Shown here: piece by piece, positions 15,840 to 23,501 of the stretch
Layout of the letters: each line of letters opens with the position of its first letter
Position numbering within the stretch: position 1 is the first letter of the stretch
NCBI RefSeq assembly: GCF_014773265.1
Contig: NZ_JACWMY010000010.1
Coordinates: forward strand, 228,663 to 292,662
Reading direction: 5' to 3'
Length of the DNA stretch: 64,000 nucleotides
Origin: Mucilaginibacter pankratovii
GTDB lineage: Bacteria; Bacteroidota; Bacteroidia; Sphingobacteriales; Sphingobacteriaceae
Position numbers and translations under genes: made by a program
Notes under the pieces: model-generated
The model's input: the letters and a program-made list of their open reading frames with translations, nothing else
What the model was told of the DNA's origin: nothing
Database searches by the model: none

Positions 15840-18437
15840 TCAATGATACAAACAATTCGCTATCAGCCCAGTCCAGCCGGTTTGGTGGGAGGCGCCTTTG
15901 CCGCTGCCGTTATCGCCGTCAAAGTATTCGTAATAGAGGATGTGGCTGTTAAACTCGGGGTCGGTTTGTAGTTTTTCGTTATTACCGAATACGGCGCGCC
16001 TGCCTTGCCCGTCCTTCAGAAAAATGCGCGATACGCGACTATAGATCTCGTTGGCTACTTCTTTCAGGTTCATCATATTGCCGCTGCCGGTTGGGCATTC
16101 TACCTTAAAATCGTCGCCGTAGTATTGGTGGTAGGTGTTCAGGCTTTCGATGATGAGGTAATTCATGGGCATCCACACCGGACCGCGCCAGTTACTGTTG
16201 CCGCCAAAAAGGCCGCTATCGCTTTCGGCAGGGATATATTTAATGCTGAAATTATTACCATAGAGGTTGATGCTGTAGGGATGTTCGAGATGATATTTAG
16301 ACAACGAGCGAACGCCATATTCGCTTAAAAACTCTTTCTCATCCAGCATGTAGCGCAGCAGGCTTTTCATGCGGTAGCCCCGCAGCAGGCTGATGAGGTG
16401 CGTGCCCCCCGCCCTCACCTCGTCCCAGCGCGACACCAGCGAAGCCAGGTCGGGCCGGTTGGCGGTGAACCAATCCATGCGCTTACGAAAAATAGGATTA
16501 TTCACGATGGCGTTATCATCCAGTACCTCGGCAGCAAACAGCGGGATCAGGCCAACCATACTGCGTACCCGCATCTTTTCGGCATAGCCGTTTGGCAGGC
16601 GAAGCTGGTCGTAGAAAAAGCCGTCGGCTTCGTCCCAAAGACCTGTGTTGTCCGTCCCCAGGGTCGACATCGCCCCGGCGATATAAATAAAATGTTCGAA
16701 GAATTTAGAGGCGATATCCTCGTAAGCCTTATTGGTAGCTGCAAGCTCCGTGGCAATACGCAACAGGTTAAGCGAATACATGGCCATCCAACTGGTACCA
16801 TCTACTTGTTCCAAATGGGTACCATCGCCAAACCGTGTGTTGCGGTCGAACACGCCGATGTTATCCAGTCCAAGGAATCCGCCCTCAAAAATATTGTTGC
16901 CTGCTTCGTCCTTGCGGTTTACCCACCAGGTAAAGTTCATCATCAGCTTATGAAAGATGCGTTCTAAAAAATAGGTATCGCCGGTGCCGTTGTTGTTTGC
17001 CTTATCCAGCAAATAGATCTTCCAGGTGGCCATGGCATGCACGGGCGGGTTGGCATCGCTAAAATCCCATTCGTAAGCCGGTAACTGACCGTTTGGATGC
17101 ATGTACCAATCCTTCACCAATAAGGTAAGTTGCCTTTTGGCAAAGGCCATATCCACGCTTGCCAGCGGGATGCAATGAAAAGCCAGATCCCAGGAGGCAA
17201 ACCAGGGGAACTCCCATTTATCGGGCATGGAGATAATATCGCCGCGGTTATTAAACTGCGGCCATTTGCTATTGCGCCCGTTGAGGCGTTGCGCCGGCGG
17301 TACGGGCTGCGCCGGATCACCTTTTAACCATTGGTGGATATCGTAATAATAGAATTGCTTGTTCCACAACATGCCGGCAAAAGCCTGGCGCTGTATCATG
17401 GCCTTGTCGGCGTTATTATCCGACTGAAGTTTTTCGTAGAACTCATCAGCTTCCGCCTTGCGATTTGCAAACACGTCGTCAAAATTGGCAAAGCCGTTTT
17501 CCTGTTTATCAGACAATCTAAGTTTGATTGTATAACTTCCTTTTGCAGCAATGCTGATGTCGTAATTCGCGGCGGCCTTGGTGCCAATCTTGTCAGGGTT
17601 TACCGTTTCGGCACCGTGGATGATATGGTCGTTAATACCATCTTTGTAAAAACGCTTGCCGTCGTCAAAATTATTAAAGCGCTTGGTGTTGGTTTCGTTG
17701 CCACAAAAAAGCAAGTCGGGATTACCTTCGGCAGCCAGATAAAGCTCGCCTAATTCGTGGTGGTTTATTTTGAGGCGATTGGCTGATATTGCTGAGAGCG
17801 AGGGCACATCATGGTCGTACCCCAACGTCCAGGTATTACGGAACCATAAAGTTGGCAGCACATTTAGGCTTGCTTCGGTATTGCTGCGGTTATGAATGGT
17901 TATTTTGATGCAGATATCGTCCTGATCCTGCTTGGCGTATTCTACAAAAACGTCGAAGTATTCGTCGTTTTTGAAGATGCCGGTATCTATCAGTTCAAAT
18001 TCGCCATCGGCGCGTCCGCGGCGTTTATTCTCTTGCAGTAATGCTATATACGGAAACTCCTGCTGCGGATATTTGTACAGCATTTTCATGTACGAATGCG
18101 TGGGCGTATTATCAAGGTAGTAATACAGTTCCTTAACATCCTCTCCGTGGTTACCCTCACTGTTGCTAAGGCCAAAATACCGTTCCTTCAGGATTGGGTC
18201 TTTCTTGTTCCAAAGGGCAATGGCAAAGCACAGGTATTGCTGTTTATCGCTGATGCCCGCAATGCCTTCTTCGCCCCAGCGGTAAGCTTTGCTGCGGGCC
18301 ATATCATGTGTGGTGGACGCCCATGCATCGCCATTGGCGCTGTAATCTTCACGCACGGTTCCCCATTGGCGGTCGCTTACGTAAGGGCCCCATTTTTTCC
18401 AGCCTGTAACCTTTAAACGTTCTTGTTCTTCGTTCAT
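15840..18437 (-). CDS. GH63/MGH1-like glucosidase
   Basis: An 865-residue glycosidase of the GH63 (processing-glucosidase/mannosylglycerate-hydrolase-like) type, without signal peptide and so presumably cytoplasmic. The N-terminal beta domain (WGPYVSDRQWGTVREDYS, about 1-330) precedes an (alpha/alpha)6 barrel. The likely catalytic acid Asp sits in FPWFASWDLAFHCIP near residue 417 and the base Glu in MPMNYLIIESL near 762. The conserved C-terminus HQTGWTGLIANCLYH is complete. It follows the dipeptidase gene by 9 bases, the last of a probable four-gene operon with RidA and a D-amino-acid lyase. Its 3' end has been duplicated at 15206-15258. Confidence 0.92.
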   Translation of the reverse strand: MNEEQERLKVTGWKKWGPYVSDRQWGTVREDYSANGDAWASTTHDMARSKAYRWGEEGIAGISDKQQYLCFAIALWNKKDPILKERYFGLSNSEGNHGEDVKELYYYLDNTPTHSYMKMLYKYPQQEFPYIALLQENKRRGRADGEFELIDTGIFKNDEYFDVFVEYAKQDQDDICIKITIHNRSNTEASLNVLPTLWFRNTWTLGYDHDVPSLSAISANRLKINHHELGELYLAAEGNPDLLFCGNETNTKRFNNFDDGKRFYKDGINDHIIHGAETVNPDKIGTKAAANYDISIAAKGSYTIKLRLSDKQENGFANFDDVFANRKAEADEFYEKLQSDNNADKAMIQRQAFAGMLWNKQFYYYDIHQWLKGDPAQPVPPAQRLNGRNSKWPQFNNRGDIISMPDKWEFPWFASWDLAFHCIPLASVDMAFAKRQLTLLVKDWYMHPNGQLPAYEWDFSDANPPVHAMATWKIYLLDKANNNGTGDTYFLERIFHKLMMNFTWWVNRKDEAGNNIFEGGFLGLDNIGVFDRNTRFGDGTHLEQVDGTSWMAMYSLNLLRIATELAATNKAYEDIASKFFEHFIYIAGAMSTLGTDNTGLWDEADGFFYDQLRLPNGYAEKMRVRSMVGLIPLFAAEVLDDNAIVNNPIFRKRMDWFTANRPDLASLVSRWDEVRAGGTHLISLLRGYRMKSLLRYMLDEKEFLSEYGVRSLSKYHLEHPYSINLYGNNFSIKYIPAESDSGLFGGNSNWRGPVWMPMNYLIIESLNTYHQYYGDDFKVECPTGSGNMMNLKEVANEIYSRVSRIFLKDGQGRRAVFGNNEKLQTDPEFNSHILYYEYFDGDNGSGKGASHQTGWTGLIANCLYH

Positions 18438-18446
18438 ATTATCCCT

Positions 18447-19517
18447 CTACTTCCACGCATTCCTTAAAAACCGGAGCCAGTTGCCGTGCATCATATTATC
18501 TATATCGGTATCGGTGTAGCCTCGTTTCTTTAATAGTTCGGGCACCTTTTGCAGATCGGCAATGGTTTCCAGATCATACGGACATTGCTCTTTACCAAAA
18601 GCGCCATCCAGGTCCGTACCCATACCCACATGCAGGGCGTTACCGGCCAGCTGGCAAATATGGTCGATATGGTTAACCATTACCTCCATATTGCAATTCA
18701 TCCCTTTAGGGGTAGACCGGCCCCTCACCCATCCCGGTACCATCATCCAGGCATCCAATGCAGCGCCTATTACGGCGCCTCTGTCTACGAGCGCTTTTAT
18801 CATTTCATCGCTGTATTGCCGGTTATGGTCTACCAGTGCACGGCAGTTGTTGTGGCTTGCCCAAACATGGCCGTTAAAATTATCCAAAGCCTGCCAAAAG
18901 GCATCATCACAAAGGTGGGTGGCATCTAAAATAACATTCAGGCGCTCCATTTCTTTTAATAGCTCCAGTCCGTTAGCGCCCATTTTGCCGGTTGCATCCG
19001 TACCATTGGCATACCTGCCCGGCCCGTAATGCGCAGGGCCGACGGCCCGAAGGCCATTCATGTAGGCACGTTCCAAATTACTCACATCCACAAAAGAATC
19101 GGCACCCTCTAAACTTAAAATATAGCCTACCGGCTTGTTAAGCTTATCTTCTCCATCCGCCCATAATTGTAAATGATTTTCCAGCGAAGCCAAGTCGTTT
19201 ATTTGCACCATTCCCCCGGCATCTTCCATGGCATTATACCAGGCCAGCTGCCCCTGGGTTTGCGCCCATGCCTGCTGCGGAGAATGCCAGCCAGGCAAAT
19301 GATTATCCGGTGCCACGTAGCGGCCTATTTGCGTAGCCACAACCAACCCAATGTTACCTTTGCGCAGTTCGGGTAACGAAACTACGCCAAGGCCTCTATC
19401 CGGCTTATCAGTTAACCCGGCCTCGCGGGCGTTGATGGCTGCAATGGGCTGCGTAAGGTCGCGGTTCCATTCCAGCGCGTTCATGCTGAGGTCGAGGTGG
19501 GCGTCGATAATAAACAT
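18447..19517 (-). CDS. Membrane dipeptidase family (M19) protein
   Basis: A 356-residue zinc-dependent amidohydrolase-fold dipeptidase. Metal ligands are seen as HLDLSMN (His-x-Asp, residues 7-9), the bridging Glu in ILSLEGAD, and histidines in LDATHLCDDAF and WASHNNCRAL. M19 enzymes hydrolyse dipeptides and many accept a D-residue at the C-terminal position. There is no signal peptide, so it acts in the cytoplasm. It lies 62 bases downstream of a DSD1-type D-amino-acid lyase and 9 bases upstream of the GH63 gene. The context favours release of D-amino acids from peptides, for example recycled cell-wall fragments; that is inference. Confidence 0.94.
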   Translation of the reverse strand: MFIIDAHLDLSMNALEWNRDLTQPIAAINAREAGLTDKPDRGLGVVSLPELRKGNIGLVVATQIGRYVAPDNHLPGWHSPQQAWAQTQGQLAWYNAMEDAGGMVQINDLASLENHLQLWADGEDKLNKPVGYILSLEGADSFVDVSNLERAYMNGLRAVGPAHYGPGRYANGTDATGKMGANGLELLKEMERLNVILDATHLCDDAFWQALDNFNGHVWASHNNCRALVDHNRQYSDEMIKALVDRGAVIGAALDAWMMVPGWVRGRSTPKGMNCNMEVMVNHIDHICQLAGNALHVGMGTDLDGAFGKEQCPYDLETIADLQKVPELLKKRGYTDTDIDNMMHGNWLRFLRNAWK

Positions 19518-19528
19518 ATTATTTTCTT

Positions 19529-19564
19529 GATTACACAGATTAAAGAGAGATTACACCGATTTTT
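19529..19564. repeat. GATTACACCGATT-type intergenic repeat, copy 2
   Basis: Two units, GATTACACAGATT and GATTACACCGATT, separated by AAAGAGA, lie between the DSD1-type and dipeptidase genes. They match the units at 1750-1786. Confidence 0.5.
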
Positions 19565-19579
19565 TATGATGAAAACTAT

Positions 19580-20680
19580 TTATATCGTTATCTTTCTATC
19601 CCTCGCCACATTCAACCACTCTCCGGTAATTTGTTGGTTTTCAACGGTTATTGCGCGCTCATATAAAGCTACGGTAGGGCAAATATGATAAGGGAGCCCG
19701 TATAAAATATCGCCTATTTTATAATGGTGATTAGGTCCTGCATCGGCTACTAAATGTTCTTCGCTTTGGCCTTTAAACAACAGTTCGGGCGCGTTGAGGA
19801 AGTAAATTCGCTTGCTCAGTTCATTCTCTGCCGATACGGATTTATGCCCTACATCAATGCATACCTTCGTTTCATTGGGCAGGGAAATAACCCGTGCAAC
19901 AATCAAAGCCGCCGTTTGGAAGGGCTGCTCCTCAAAAGCCAGTTCGTACCCTCTGTCCCAATAGGCAAACGTACCGGGGCTGCATTCTATCGTCTCCCTT
20001 TGGGCGATGATTGGGAAAGTTGGCGAACCACCTGCTATAACAACCGGCGCGGGATAGCCCTCATCGTATATAGCCGATGCCAGCTCCAGCACGGGTTCAA
20101 TCGATTCATCGGATCGCTGCCGCCTTACCCCGTAATCAGCATCATGGATATGACCGTCGTACGCGTGGAGGCCCTTTATGGTAATGCCCGCTATTTCTGC
20201 GCAGGCCTGGTACAATTCCAAAGCATCTGCAGGGATAATACCCGTGCGGTTCATGCCGATATTCAGGTCGATAAAAACGGGAATCACCAAGTCTTCGCTC
20301 AGAGCCGCTTCGGCAATAGTATTTGCGGTACCAACATTATCCACCAGGCAGGAAAAAGCGGTATCGGGATACGTTTTTATCAGGCGGATAAACCTCGCCA
20401 GCTTTGGCGCGTTGGGCTGATAGGCCAGCAACACATCGGGTGCTTTGTACATGCCAAGCATTTCGGCCTCGGCAATGGTAGCGCATTTAAATTTACCGAT
20501 GCAGGCGTGCAGCATCAGCCTGGTAATATCGGGGCTTTTATGGGTTTTTACGTGCGGGCGAAGGCGGGCAACATCATCCACCATGGTTTTCACCAGGTCG
20601 ATATTGTATTTCACCCTATCGGGATACACCACTAACGCAGGCGTATCCAGTTGATCAACATCCTTGATAGTATACCACAT
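19580..20680 (-). CDS. DSD1-family PLP-dependent D-serine dehydratase / D-threonine aldolase
   Basis: A 366-residue alanine-racemase-fold PLP enzyme acting on D-hydroxy-amino acids. It opens with LDTPALVVYPDRVKYNI, and the PLP lysine lies in RPHVKTHK (41-48). The C-terminal metal site reads PYHICPTV, with H332 and C334. A His-x-Cys pair is known from the zinc D-serine dehydratases of the DSD1 type, whereas D-threonine aldolases typically have His-x-Asp, so dehydration of D-serine is the better guess. That reaction releases 2-aminoacrylate, and the gene directly upstream encodes a RidA protein that would detoxify it; the gap is 17 bases. The ATG at 20680 fits family starts. Confidence 0.93.
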   Translation of the reverse strand: MWYTIKDVDQLDTPALVVYPDRVKYNIDLVKTMVDDVARLRPHVKTHKSPDITRLMLHACIGKFKCATIAEAEMLGMYKAPDVLLAYQPNAPKLARFIRLIKTYPDTAFSCLVDNVGTANTIAEAALSEDLVIPVFIDLNIGMNRTGIIPADALELYQACAEIAGITIKGLHAYDGHIHDADYGVRRQRSDESIEPVLELASAIYDEGYPAPVVIAGGSPTFPIIAQRETIECSPGTFAYWDRGYELAFEEQPFQTAALIVARVISLPNETKVCIDVGHKSVSAENELSKRIYFLNAPELLFKGQSEEHLVADAGPNHHYKIGDILYGLPYHICPTVALYERAITVENQQITGEWLNVARDRKITI

Positions 20681-20697
20681 ATTCCGCAGGCGGTTAT

Positions 20698-21165
20698 TTA
20701 CAGATCAAGTTCAAATAAAGCCTCTATCTCCACCGGGATATTATCCGGCAACGAACCCATGCCTACGGCACTGCGTACACCAATACCGTCGTCCTCGCCC
20801 CAAACAGCGGCAAACAACTCGCTTGCACCATTAATTACAAAGGGATGTTTTTCAAAATCGGGCGTGCAGTTAACCATACCCAGCACTTTTATTACACGTT
20901 TAACTTTATTTAAACTGCCTACGTGGGCTTTTATGGTAGCCAAAATAGCTAAACCAACCTGCCTTGCGGCAAGCTTGCCTTCTTCGGCTGTCATATCCTG
21001 GCCAATACGACCAATGATCAGGCTGCCATCGCTTTTAACCGTTCCATGGCCGGATACGTACAGGTACTTTCCATCAATTAAACAAGGTTTGTACACTCCA
21101 AGCGGTTTTGGCGCGGGAGGTAAAATAAGCCTTAAGGCTGTAAAGTTTTGTTCGGCACGTTTCAT
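20698..21165 (-). CDS. RidA family protein (enamine/imine deaminase type)
   Basis: A 155-residue cytoplasmic protein of the RidA/YjgF superfamily, of the longer subgroup (about 150 residues rather than 125-130). Features: LPPAPKPLGVYKPCLIDGKYLYVSG at the start of the core, GKLAARQVGLAILATIKAH helix, LNKVKRVIKVLGMVNC strand, and the C-terminal GVRSAVGMGSLPDNIPVEIEA, with the arginine that binds the substrate carboxylate in RidA. RidA hydrolyses 2-aminoacrylate and related enamines. Being the first gene of a run with a D-serine dehydratase-like enzyme makes that role likely here. A TAGTTTTA box ends only 4 bases before the ATG (21170-21177 on the minus strand). Confidence 0.93.
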   Translation of the reverse strand: MKRAEQNFTALRLILPPAPKPLGVYKPCLIDGKYLYVSGHGTVKSDGSLIIGRIGQDMTAEEGKLAARQVGLAILATIKAHVGSLNKVKRVIKVLGMVNCTPDFEKHPFVINGASELFAAVWGEDDGIGVRSAVGMGSLPDNIPVEIEALFELDL

Positions 21166-21269
21166 GTTGTAAAACTATTAAAGAGTTGGCACAATTTTCA
21201 TCAATAATACACAATAAGACATTTAAGGGACATGAATTTCGTAATTCGCAATTTGGTACCTGTAAAACA

Positions 21270-21303
21270 AAAAAAGCCGGGGTCACTACGCCCGGCTTTT
21301 AAC
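21270..21303 (-). terminator. Intrinsic terminator downstream of the outer-membrane protein gene
   Basis: AAAAGCCGGG and CCCGGCTTTT form a strong stem around GTCACTACG, flanked by A and T tracts. It lies 30 bases past the stop of the leftward barrel gene and upstream of RidA, isolating the two transcription units. Confidence 0.85.
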
Positions 21304-21332
21304 CACTTTAATTAAACACGTATTAGAAATTT

Positions 21333-22433
21333 TTATAATTTAAACGATACGCCAAGGTTTACGGCGTAATCTGCAAATGCAGCATCACCATGGCTGTTTA
21401 CACCGGTTAACTGCGTAGAAATTTTATCAGGCACACTTTGGGTGCGGTTACGTACAATAGCTACAGGTACAAAGGTGTAGATAGAGAATTTGCTGATGCG
21501 GTAAGTTACGCCCGGCTCTATAGAAGTAATATAACCCGGTCTGCGGAAACCATTGCTGCCGCCAACCAGATCTTTAACCGGAAGGCACTCGTAACGGATA
21601 CCGGCAGAGAAGTTAAATTTACCTGCACCATAGTTTGCACCTGCGCGTACCATTAACTGATCGGGTACGCTCATGATATCGCTGCCGTTGGCTACTGCTT
21701 TGGCACTTGGTGTACCGCCGCGGGCAGACGACACGCCGTTCAGCTCGCGCGGGCTGATGAGGTAGTAAAAGCTACCGTATAAGCCAAATTTATGCGAAAA
21801 GTTGTAGTAGGTGTTGATCTCGGTTGTAATGCCGGTACCGCCATCGCCTAACTGGATAGACTGATCTACCGGGCCAAGCGTTTTAGCACCGCCTGTACCA
21901 GTGTTGTAAAAATAATCCTGGTAGGTGTACGAACCTGTAGGCAGTTTTATACCCAGGCCCGCCTGTATGTTGCCTTTTTTGGCTTTAGCGGGGTTTAACA
22001 ACCATGCATAAGCTTTCAGGGTGATATCGCCCACGCCGAATGAATGCGTATAACGACGTTCTTTGCCACCATGCTCGTACAACGATGAGCGGCTATTGGC
22101 CAGCATTGGGATATCTAACGCAAACGACCAGCGGTTGTTAAATATGCGGGTAAGCGTAAGATCCTGCGCGTAAGAGTGGTTTATTACGTTTGTGCCCAGC
22201 GCAATACGTTGTTTTTGCTCTTCGGAGCCTACAAAGTGTTTGTACGAGCGGTAGTAGCGGCTGTTGCTGTTAAACAACCATACGCCACCCGAGTTGGTGC
22301 TATCCGGATGTTCGTCCATGTTGCATAAACCGCCGGTACTGCGGATGGCCACGCAACCCTGCGCGTTTACATTAGTTTTAGTTAGGAATAAGAAGACGGC
22401 GATCGCAGCCGCGAATTTTAGAAGGATTCTCAT
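21333..22433 (-). CDS. Outer-membrane beta-barrel protein
   Basis: A 366-residue exported protein with signal peptide MRILLKFAAAIAVFLFLTKTNVNAQ. The mature part alternates aromatic and small residues in many amphipathic strands (RWSFALDIPML, GDITLKAYAWL, IQAGLGIKLPTGSYTYQDY, FSAGIRYECL) and ends in VNLGVSFKL with the hydrophobic C-terminus needed for barrel insertion. It resembles the transporter/phenol-degradation barrel families, but no substrate can be named. Two cysteines near the mature N-terminus (GCVAIRSTGGLCNMDE) are unusual for a barrel and could form a disulfide or bind metal. It is at the end of the haloperoxidase/DoxX cluster and has a terminator at 21270. Confidence 0.82.
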   Translation of the reverse strand: MRILLKFAAAIAVFLFLTKTNVNAQGCVAIRSTGGLCNMDEHPDSTNSGGVWLFNSNSRYYRSYKHFVGSEEQKQRIALGTNVINHSYAQDLTLTRIFNNRWSFALDIPMLANSRSSLYEHGGKERRYTHSFGVGDITLKAYAWLLNPAKAKKGNIQAGLGIKLPTGSYTYQDYFYNTGTGGAKTLGPVDQSIQLGDGGTGITTEINTYYNFSHKFGLYGSFYYLISPRELNGVSSARGGTPSAKAVANGSDIMSVPDQLMVRAGANYGAGKFNFSAGIRYECLPVKDLVGGSNGFRRPGYITSIEPGVTYRISKFSIYTFVPVAIVRNRTQSVPDKISTQLTGVNSHGDAAFADYAVNLGVSFKL

Positions 22434-22475
22434 GATAATGTGGGGCTTTTAAAAATTAGTAAATGTTTATTAAGA

Positions 22476-22574
22476 TTATAATTTGAATGATACACTAAGG
22501 TTTATCCAATAGCACCGCGCATAATAAAAACAGAGCACAACTACCCCCGAAAGGAATTTAAGGATAAATTTCAT
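22476..22574 (-). pseudogene. Internally deleted outer-membrane protein remnant (signal peptide joined to last strand)
   Basis: A 32-codon open frame reads MKFILKFLSGVVVLCFYYA, then RCYWINLSVSFKL and a stop. The first half resembles the signal peptide of the adjacent barrel (MRILLKFAAAIAVFLF) and the end matches its last strand (VNLGVSFKL). The simplest reading is a tandem duplicate of the barrel gene that lost almost all of its interior but kept its frame. It could instead be a real micro-peptide. It lies just upstream of the barrel gene on the same strand. Confidence 0.55.
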
Positions 22575-22610
22575 TGTAGATTTTTGCGTGAAAAACGGTA
22601 AATGTTATTA

Positions 22611-22638
22611 TACTGCCGGCCAACAAAGGCCGGCAGTA
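22611..22638 (-). terminator. Hairpin downstream of the DoxX-like gene
   Basis: TACTGCCGGCC and GGCCGGCAGTA form an 11-bp perfect stem around AACAAA, 23 bases past the DoxX-like stop. There is no strong T tract, so it may be a weak terminator or an mRNA-stabilising hairpin. Confidence 0.5.
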
Positions 22639-22661
22639 ACCCCCGGTATTTTACAGGAAGT

Positions 22662-23474
22662 TTATAATTGGTTAGTAGGTTCTTGTTTATTAAATTTTTG
22701 CAGAGAGGATACGCTAAAACCAGGTGATGTTTCTTTATGCGCGAACCATAATGCCAATATCGCCCCGTAACTTCCGCCGCGTTCTATCCATTCAAAAACT
22801 TCGTAATGCGGATAAAACAATTCGGTAGAAATTTTCCAGATGAACAACACAAGCAATATATTTCTAACAGGTTTGATGAGTACCATAAGCGCGGCGGCTA
22901 TCTCGAAAACGCCAACCATTACGGCAACCTTACCCGGATATGAAAATCCAAGCGAAGCGTACTGGTTTAACAGTCCTTTCTTTTCGATAACGTTTAGCCA
23001 GCCATGCCCCATCAGCAGTAAAAAAACCACCACCTTTAAACAATGACTTACAGTTTCCATTGTTTTTGCGCTTATCTGCGCCGATGGGTCTATCGGCACA
23101 AATAATTGTTTCCAGTTTTTTATACCGCCCGATAGGATGAGCAAAGCCAATGGCGCGCCAAAATTACCGGCACGCTCTATCACTTCTGCAAAAGGCTCGC
23201 CCGACATGGGCCTTAAAAATGCCGTAAACGTACCCCACACTACCAGCCATAAGGCAATGGCGCGTACCGGATAAACCAGCATAATTACACCCATTAAAAT
23301 ATCGAAAGCGCCAACCCAGGGCATCAGCGAATAGGCTGTTACCTTACCAATACCAAACACCGCAAAATAATTGCACCAGATCTCTTTGGTAATTACACCA
23401 AAAACACCATGCCCAATAAAACACATTGCTATAGCGATGCGTAATATATAGTGCAGTTTTTGTTCGGTTCTCAT
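22662..23474 (-). CDS. Duplicated DoxX-like integral membrane protein
   Basis: A 270-residue inner-membrane protein with about eight helices, made of two related halves. Each half carries a GHG motif (FIGHGVFGV; LLMGHGWLNV), a VGxF(D/E)I helix (WVGAFDILMGVIML; MVGVFEIAAALMVL), a PVR turn (VYPVRAI; IKPVRNI) and a final ERxGxxGAxLAL segment (ERAGNFGAPLALL; ERGGSYGAILAL). DoxX-fold proteins are single-unit four-helix proteins connected with quinone or thiol redox chemistry, so this is a tandem fusion. The start is taken at the ATG 23474; an in-frame TTG two codons upstream is less likely. It follows the haloperoxidase-like lipoprotein gene by 27 bases, so the two are probably co-transcribed. Confidence 0.82.
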   Translation of the reverse strand: MRTEQKLHYILRIAIAMCFIGHGVFGVITKEIWCNYFAVFGIGKVTAYSLMPWVGAFDILMGVIMLVYPVRAIALWLVVWGTFTAFLRPMSGEPFAEVIERAGNFGAPLALLILSGGIKNWKQLFVPIDPSAQISAKTMETVSHCLKVVVFLLLMGHGWLNVIEKKGLLNQYASLGFSYPGKVAVMVGVFEIAAALMVLIKPVRNILLVLFIWKISTELFYPHYEVFEWIERGGSYGAILALWFAHKETSPGFSVSSLQKFNKQEPTNQL

Positions 23475-23501
23475 CAGCAAATAATTCTCTTTCTGTCGTT
23501 T

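Noticed and set aside
17331..17753. Plus-strand open frame inside the GH63 gene
   Set aside because: Antisense to a complete GH63 enzyme with conserved catalytic segments; no independent support.
19754..20635. Long open frame (293 codons) on the plus strand
   Set aside because: It is antisense to the well-supported DSD1-type gene and shows no domain features; its length follows from codon bias of the real gene.
21180..21200. TTGGCAC sequence like a sigma-54 -24 element
   Set aside because: The expected TTGC at -12 is missing (TCATC instead), and on that strand the next gene is convergent.
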